Shown here piece after piece: positions 52,101-61,100 of a stretch of 64,000 nucleotides of DNA. Source of the stretch: Dendrophyllia cribrosa (Eukaryota > Cnidaria > Anthozoa > Scleractinia > Dendrophylliidae); the NCBI GenBank assembly GCA_024195265.1, contig JAJLRJ010000013.1, positions 17,198,348-17,262,347 on the forward strand, given 5' to 3'. Position numbers and translations under genes: made by a program. The notes under the pieces are model-generated. The model saw nothing but the letters and a program-made list of their open reading frames with translations, searched no databases and was not told the DNA's origin. How positions within the stretch are numbered: the stretch's first letter is position 1; every line of letters starts with the position of its first letter.

Positions 52101-55100
52101 TATGTCTTGTTCTTAACAAATGTGGGGCAGAATAAAACGATGTAATCAAAACAACCCCTAAAGGGGCCTCGCAGTTGTGAGAGAAGATACTGTGTCTTGC
52201 CAGAGTTAGTGGGGCCCACGATTAGTGCATTGAATGGCAGCTTTCTTGGGTCCATAACCAACGCCTATATTAGTTGGTTTGCAAACTGGCGGGGGGCGCC
52301 TTTGCCAGAAGTCTTTGTATTTCATTGTGTGATAGATATCCGGTGGATGGTAGGGGAGCCGGCTTAGCATAGAAGTTGATCTTGTTTCTTGTGGCCATGG
52401 GCTGGTGGTATATATATGCGTGTTGCGTTTACTTAGTACTGTACAGATTCCAGCTGTCTGTCCATGATGCTCATCTGTGCGTCTGAGAGGGTGAAGATGT
52501 GGCAGAGTGCGTTCCCCGACCCTGTACCGTTTCGTTCGATCTCGAGTTGCACGCCATCCTGTGTGTTGACGAGTCGTTGGCCGCTGCCGTGCAGGGCTGT
52601 GTCATCCATGGACCGCAGGTCAATCCAGAGACCAAACTTGTTGCCTGTGAGATATTTGGTCAAGTTCATGTTAGGCCTGCCGCGCGTGTGGGGGGTAAAA
52701 TGTCGGGTTATCTCTCTCCACATGTCTGTACCACTGATGCCCTCGTTGTAAAGCCTGTTTGGAGCACCGTTGACTGTGACCTTCACTTTGGTGATGTCGG
52801 GATTGAAATAGTTCTCAGAGTCCCGGGCACCAGCTGTGTAGGGGTTGATGAACAGCAAGAGGATTCCCTTGAGAGACCGGCGCTGTGGGTTAACCCGAAG
52901 ATTCAGACGAGTGTCACCACTTTTTGAGAAGGGATGCACCCGATCTCGCATTACCAGGTCATAGGCGAACCCCTTGCCACTAGTGTAAGTGCTTGTTGCT
53001 TCGTCGGCCAGCTCCTTACTTCTGATCGTCTCATACTCCAGCTGGATGTTTTCCAACTTGTACACGAGCTTACTTGTGTCTGAGCCTCGGACAACTTGGT
53101 TTGCGGGGGCGAGGGTTAGTTCGAAGACCAGATCGTTATACAGTGCCCGAGGATATATAACACCGTGGTCAGTTAAGATTTGGTGATCGAGGTTGATGCG
53201 GTACTTGTTCTTGTATATTGTCTCAAGCTTGTTCTCTGCATCCACGCCTGAGCTCTTTTTGTCGCCAGCACCAGAGCGGATCTTGCACAAATCCACACTC
53301 TGGATGCCCTCCATAAGCATATTTTCCCGCTCATCGGTTGATCTGAAGAGATCTTCGAAGATCTTGTAGATGTCGTACCCAACCGTGTCCTGGACAGTGG
53401 TGGCTGCAAACTTAACAACGAATTTGTCCACCAGGGCCCGAGAAACATTTTGCACGAGATAGTTGTTTGCATGGCCGCCGGCTAGGCTGATGTTAAACAC
53501 CAGGGCAAGTGAGCCGGACACAATAACATCGTCAGTACCTAGCTTGGGCACAGAGACGTACAGTGTCTCGCCGGGATTAGCCTCAGAGGGGTTAAATGTG
53601 ATGCGCTTGACGGTTCGCTCTGCCTTCATGGCGCCCAGTGTCTTTTCCCTGTGAGATGGAAGTAGATTCGGTTGCACAGCCATTGGTATATATTTGTGTT
53701 TTTAAAATTTATATTTATATACCAACGATGGCAGAAGGCGGATATGATCCAACTGAGACAACTGACAGAGACCCTCTCATACCAGACACAGGGGATGACG
53801 ATGATGACGGTGACAACTCATGGCCTCCAATAACAGAAGAAGAATACCATGAGTGCTTCCCCAAAGACACCGACACCACGCAACCCTTTAAACCGGGCGC
53901 TGCTTCCACCCCTGCTGGTGAACAAGTGCCTTTGGCCACAAGAACAAGACTCCCCCCAGAGCAACAAGGCACCCACACTGAAGAAACCTCTTTCACTACA
54001 GGGGATACTCAAGGCCGGCGAATGATGACAACTGATTATATGGCCTTTTCCGAGGTTAAGGAAGAGTTTGCCCAAGCAGACAGAAATCAACTTGATTTTC
54101 GGTACGAGATGAAACCAAAATCAGGTGGGGCCATCATCGAGGTAAAATATCATACAAGAGACAAATGGTATCCTCTTTACACAAAAAGCCGGGGGGCTTT
54201 CGAAAAAACTCTCAACGCTTCTCTTCCCAAAGAGATCAAAACTGCTCTCGGAAAGTCTGTGGATGAAGAGTTCAATGAGACAAATGCTGCATTTGAAGCA
54301 AATGAAAAAGAACTGGAAGCTAAACAAAAGCAAAAACAAGAAGCACAAACAGCTGCTGCTGGCACACAAAAAATTCGCCTCGACATGGATGCCATCAGAA
54401 AGAAAATCGAAGAGGAGGATGACCAGATTAAAAAGATTGAAGATGCACATGGACCACTGGATAAGGAGGCAATACAAAGACGGAAAGATGAAAAGAGAGC
54501 TCTTGAAGCTGAGCATCAAACCAAACGAAAAGAACTGAAGGATAAACAAAAAGCTGCCCAAGAAGCAGACAAACTACAAAAAGACGTAGACAAACTCATG
54601 CTTGACAATAGGGGCTTAGAAGGGCGCTTAGAGGAACTTAGAGCAAAAAAGGACGCTATAAAACCACTGGACGAACTGAAACAGAACAAAGAAGAGCTTG
54701 AACGGAAGAACGCTGAAGACAGACAAGTGATAGAAGCTGAGGACACTTCCTCCTCTGACAGAGCAGCTGCTGAAGACCGGGTTGCTGAACGTGAAGAAGA
54801 GCTGGCAAGGCTCAATACAGAAGTTGAGTTGCGGGAAAGGAGCATGTCTTTGAGAGAGAGGGTCAGAGAAATCTTCAAGAAATACGGATGGACCCTGCAA
54901 GCGATTGTTCTGGCAGCTGGCATCACCATCAGCGCTGTTGTACTCGCCACCTTGAACGGCCTGGCAAAGGCCACAAAGGCTATTGGAAATGGGCTTAAAG
55001 AGCTTGCCAAAAAAGCAGCCAGCGCCTTGCCTGGCCTCATTGGCTCAATTGTTAGCTTCATCTTCAAAACGGCTGGGTCGGTCATCTCCTTTCTGGGCGA

Positions 55101-58100
55101 ACACGCATGGCTGCTCATCCTTGCCGTGGTGGCCTTCCTTGTTGAAAGGATCACCAAGCGTTCGAAGTCTTGAACACTTATCTCAACCAAACGAAAAGCC
55201 CTGCCAAAGCAATCGCACCCACACCAACGACTGCCTTGGAGACGTGATGCGGGTCGGGCTGTGGTTCGGGTGCGGGGGTTGGTGCGGGTTGTGGTGTTGG
55301 TGTGGGTGTGGGTGTGGGGGTTGGGGTTGGTTTGGGCGCAATGCCCTGTGCCTGTGTGGCCTGTTTATGTATCGGGTTTGATGGGTGACTGTTTGGTGGA
55401 TTGATCTTTGTCGGGCCACCGTCCATGTGGTGAAGGGAGGCTTTTTTTGTGCCAAGATTAACACCACTGTTCACGCCCAGCTTCATCCCTTGCGTTGCCT
55501 CCTGTAGATTGTTGTTATACCCGATCACGCTCTCTGTGTTGATAATCATGCGCGAGGGCATGAGCCAGCTTCCGGGTGCTGTCACAAAGTCCAGGCGAAC
55601 TTTCGTTGCTTGGATGGCAAGCTGGTAACGCTGCACGCTTGTTGCGATGTCATTCAGGATTATGGCCTCCTCTAGATGGGTGAGGAATACTCTCTGCGTT
55701 TCGAAGGCCCTGCCTCCTTTTCCAATGATGCTGCTGCGGGTTTTGGCTTGTGAACCAAGAATGCGGTACACAAAGGCCTCGATTGATTGGTTCATACGCG
55801 CGAGCCCTGGCTGTGTTAGCCCCTGTGCGTAATTTGGCACAAAATGCTCGAACTGGGTGTCCGCCCCTTGGTCGTTGCGGACAAAAGTTATTCCATTGGC
55901 ACGATAATTGGGATCTTTTCTGTCAGTGACGCGCTCATCATCGAACAGAGCTAGATCAGAGTCTGGATAAGTGTAATCGGTAGAGCTGGTGCCCTCTCCT
56001 GTTATCCAAATGTAGACATTCCCTAGACCGTGGTTCTTGCCGTATGTGTAACGGAAGTCAGAACTGGGGTCGATACCGAACTCGATGCAAAGCTTCTTGT
56101 ACGCGTCGATGTTGTACTTGTTGTCTTTCTGGGAGAATGGGGAGTCGTCTGGCAAAGCACTCACGCTTTCTTCCCCGCCCATCTGGTAGAGTATTCGCCT
56201 TGTTGTGAAATAAACGTGAAACCGGTAAAACGACCGGAGCTGGGGGGTTAGGGATAGACTGGAGTTCTTATCGAAGAGAATGTCACGCGAGATTCCACAG
56301 CCGGTTGTTGCACACCACAGGGCGAAGGAGAGTTGTTGTGGCCAAAAGCCCATATGAGGACCACCCATCCACTTTCGCCCGTATTTCGCGGTTGTGAAGG
56401 ATATCTGTGTGTCCCTGAATATGTTTCTGTATTTCGTTGTGAAATAATCAGTTGGCGTGACGTAAATCTTTTGCTCTTTGTCATTCAAGATTGCGCCAAT
56501 CATCATGTCTTTGTCTATTGTGGTGGAGAAAGCAACAGCCGGGATTGATAACATTTTTTGCCCCAACGATAACTGATAAGGGAAACCTCCGTCATAATGA
56601 AGGCCAAGAGCATCTCTTTCGGCGCCAGTCCAATCTTTGTGGGACATTTCTGTGATAAGCCCCCATGAGCCGGGGGCCTTTTTGTAAAGCACTTCCCCTG
56701 TGGCGGTTTTGTGGTCGTCACCATACTCTACTTGCACTTCAAAGTGAGACATATCGGCGCGAGGGAAACGCTTTTTGAAGTCTGAGAGCGCCTTGGCCTT
56801 GGCCGTGGCGTAGAGCTTTGCTGCCTCCGGCGAACTCAACCAAGCCATTTCAGGATCTGTGTGTGGTGGCTTTGGCGCGACATGAGTATAGGCGTTTGGA
56901 GGCGAATAAAAAGGAGGTGGGGGGCCGTAATTGTGGCCGCCGATGTTTATACCAAGATTTGAATTAGGATTAAATCCACCAGGCCGTCTGCCAAACATGA
57001 TTGTATACATTTATATTTTAAAATGTTTTCCTGTGTATATTTATGTTTTTCCAATAAACTTACATATACACACCATGGTTGTGCTTACAGTTACCACAAC
57101 TTCGAACCCCTACACTCTGTACTTTGATCACGTGATCCAGAATGCACACTTCATCCGCCTCCTGTCTGCCTCGTTTTACAATTCGTGGCATAACTTGGCA
57201 GAAAAAGTGAAAATAGCCGCAGTCGTTTCTGGTGATAACCCAAAGACTACCACCATTGACATTGGCCCTGGGTTTGTTACTCCTAATATCCTTGCAGACA
57301 TGATAAATGGTAAATTTAAAGAAAAGGGTATTGCTCTGCAGGCAAAACCATATGAACTTGGCGTTCTTTCTATTTTAAACCCAGGACAAAAATACATAAT
57401 ATGGGTTTCCCCAAATATCTCAAGATTGTTTCATATAGACATAAAAACATATCCTAATTTTACCATAAAAGGTTTCAAACTTCCAGGCACATACTTTGTC
57501 TACTGCGATCTGCTTGACAAAGAACAGAACCTTCTCAATGGTAAACCTTCAAGCTTATTGGCTCGTTTTGATGTAACCGGAAAACCTTTTGAGAAGATAA
57601 GTTACCAAGGGACCCAACATGGCGTCTGGCATATTGCCGATTGCCTTGATAAACATGTAAATGACATCACACTGTCGATCAGAGATGAAAAGGGCAACCT
57701 CGTTGACTTCAAAGGAATGTCCTGGGAATTTGAAATTGAAATAAAATAAACTTATATATACTCGCATCTGTCATGGTTGTGTTGACATTTGCCACGACTT
57801 CGAACCCTCACACGATCTATTTCGACCACCCACTGCCGAAACCGAGTTATATCCGGCTCCTGTCTGCCTCACTCACCAACTCGTGGTACAACTTGAAAGA
57901 AAGAGCAAAGATCTCAGCACCTCGCGGTGGTGGAGGGGTTACTGAAGTATTCGTAATGCCGGGGTTTTACACAGTGGATAACATTGCGAAAGATTTCCTT
58001 GAGATAAAAACGAATAGACCAGTTATTGATCTAACAGTTGATACAATCACAGCAGAAGGAATAATGTTAATTAAAAGTCCCAATAATGTAACGTTTAGTA

Positions 58101-61100
58101 AAAATCTGATAGATTTTCTTGGTATAAGTGGTACCCCGTTTTGGAGTGCAACTGTCAAAGGGTTTACATCTCCAAGCACTTACTTTGTCCACTGCGAGCT
58201 GGTTGACAAAGAACAGAACTTGCTCAATGGCAAACCTTCGAGTGTGTTGGCGCGCTTCGACATTCGTGGGAAATCATTTGAAAAGGTTCATTACCAACCA
58301 ACACCACAGCATGTCTTGCGTGACGTCTCGTCTGGCGAATTTGTTAACTCTATCACACTGTCTGTGCAGGATAAAGATGACAACCTCTTTAACTTCAATG
58401 GTAGACCCTTAGAATTTGAAGTTGAGATAAATTAAAAAATCATATATATACCCCATGCCATGAGTTCTGCTAATGTGCTTCCATCGGCCCCCGAATACAG
58501 TGAGACACAACAGCTATACCCTATGCGTGAGATCACTCAAATTAATGCAGAAGACTTCCGGCTCAAAAAGATCTCTGACTTGCTTAAAGAGCTGTCTGAC
58601 GAAGCCGAGCATTACAGACAAGTCGCAAAAAAATATAAACGAACCCAAGCCTTAGTTCATTACTCGGCGGTTGGCCTTGGGTCGCTTTCTGTTGGGCTGT
58701 CATCAGGGGCCCTAGCCACTGCATTGACTGGGTTCGGAATTCTTGCAAGTCCAGCACTTGCCGGCGTAGCGACCCTCTGTGGGCTATCCTCTGTTGGCTT
58801 TACAGCTGCTAACAAGCGATTGGAGCGAAAAGTGACCAAACACGAGAAAATTTATACACTGGCCCTGGCTAAACGCAACTCTGTCTATGAACTGGTCTCA
58901 AAGGCTCTGGAAGACAAGATTATCAGTGATGCAGAATTCACCATAATTACTCGTGAGGTTGAAAAATATCACGAACTCAAAGCTGCAATCAGGGATGGTG
59001 TTAAGGCTAAAAAAAAACGTTGGCACTCAAACACAAGCGCCAGACCTCGAGAAACTCAAAAACGAACTTCGCAAGGAAGTCAAACAAGAGTTTCAAAAAA
59101 AGATAAGTCTTCTCACCGCAGCCTCCAAATCCGATTTGAGAGATTAAATTCAGGTTTTAATCTACAAATCTTGAGGGAAAAATCCCGCCACACATAGACC
59201 AATAATGCCGAAGCGCCCCAAAAAACTTTTTCAAAAAATAAATTCCGAAGCTCCCCACAAAAACTTTTTCAAAAAATAAATACCGAAGCGCCCCAGAAAA
59301 ACTTTTTTCAACAAAGTTGGGGCGCTTCGGTATGTCCGAGAAGCTTCGAAAAGTTGTAATTTTCTAAATACGGCCGTTACACAACAATACCGGAAGTCAC
59401 GGGAAACCCCCAATTGAAAAATTGTAATCTCTAAATATAGCCATGACTGAGTTTGGCGCACGGCTCAATGAACTTGACAAAGAACACAAATTTGCCATCC
59501 TTCGCTCGCTATACGGCAGCGATTACACAAAAGAAATACACCGCTTGTGCCTGCCGGAAAAACTTTATCAGTTATGCGAAGATGTGGGGTTGGCAGAGAT
59601 TGGGCAGCAATATCTACCAAAACATTACAATGACATGGAGATTGAACGCTGGGACCGAAGACTCCTGTCTTGTTATGACTGTGGTGGCTCCTTTTGCAAT
59701 CAATCAATTCTTGTGAACTTTATTGTAAAAGATGCGGCCGTGTGGAAGTGCTCGATGATGCTCCGGCATGTACGCAGCAAAACAATTTCAACAGACCAAG
59801 TCATCGGTCGGGACGAAGTTACGTGTTTTGTTATGCCTTGAACAGGCTTATAAAAAAGCTCAAATATCTGCCTGTTCAGTTGACTCTCGATCAAATCCAT
59901 GAAACGAAACGTGTATTCAAACAAATAGAAGGCCGGCTTCCGAGAATATCTTATACATTTGTGATCTACAAAATCCTGAACATTATAACACCGCTTGAAG
60001 CCCCGCAACGAGTGATTGTAAATTACCTGAGACAACAATGGATGTCTGATGCGGTGATAATCAAAAACGAATATTTATGGCATAATACATTCAGAACTCT
60101 TGAGTAAGCATTGCCGCTTGCTTCATTAAAAAGGCTTCCAAAACGGCCTTGTCATCGCCTGTGTTTGGAGTTGTGGCAGAGTCATCGGTGTAAGTATAAT
60201 TTCTGATTCTTCCTTTTAACTTTGATAGATTATCATGAAAACATTCAACAGACCTTTGGATTTCCCTCAAAAAATCTGGTTTTTTAAACTCCCAAATTTC
60301 AGTGAGATCGAGCAATTTCCAAGCGAACATTGCGACAGGTTTCGGCCATTCTCTACGCGGGTTAGAGAACGCTTCTTTCATAGCGTTTAAACGTAGAAAT
60401 TCAGCATTTTCGTCACGGGCTGTGAACGTCATTCTTATTTTGCCATATGAAACCCAAATCTCTTTAGTGGCAATTAAACCCATGGCATGTTCAAACAAAG
60501 CAATTGATTGTGTTGAACCAAGATCAATAAGTCCGGCTTGATTGTTCTTGATGTTTTGTTTGCTGAATAAATAACAGACCCCCCAGGCAAGAGTTGATTT
60601 ATTTTTTGTCTTGTATGTTTTCCCGGCGTTGAGAAAAGAATTGTGAGCTAAACTTGGTTCAAGCTGGTTTAAAGAACACATTCTGAAATAGCCGTCAACA
60701 AACAAGCCTTTGGAGACCATGTCACCACTCAAAGCAAGCCCTGTTTGTATCTGATCGCGATAATAGCTAGGGATTCTGTTCATCGCTATTTTTCGCTTGA
60801 ACGGACACTTGAATTCTAACAAATTAAATGTGTTATCTTTATTCATGAAATATCCGTCTGGGCTACAAGTGACCTTTCGATAAAGCGGATGCTCGCTTGA
60901 CAGATTAAGAGAAATGCTGTGACCAAAAACGGAAACAGAATGTTTTTGTTCAAAATACTTGCGTATAATCGGCTCAAACAGATTGCCCCAGGTACAAGCC
61001 GCATTGTTGAGCATATGTGTTGGCTGAATTTTCTTCATGAGCAAGCTGTGCCGTGATTCAAACGGCGACGATCCTGTCAAGGCAGAAATCTCTGATGCCC

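Noticed and set aside
54516..55190. 224-codon antisense ORF rich in Ser
   Set aside because: It is the complement of the Glu/Lys-rich coiled coil on the plus strand.
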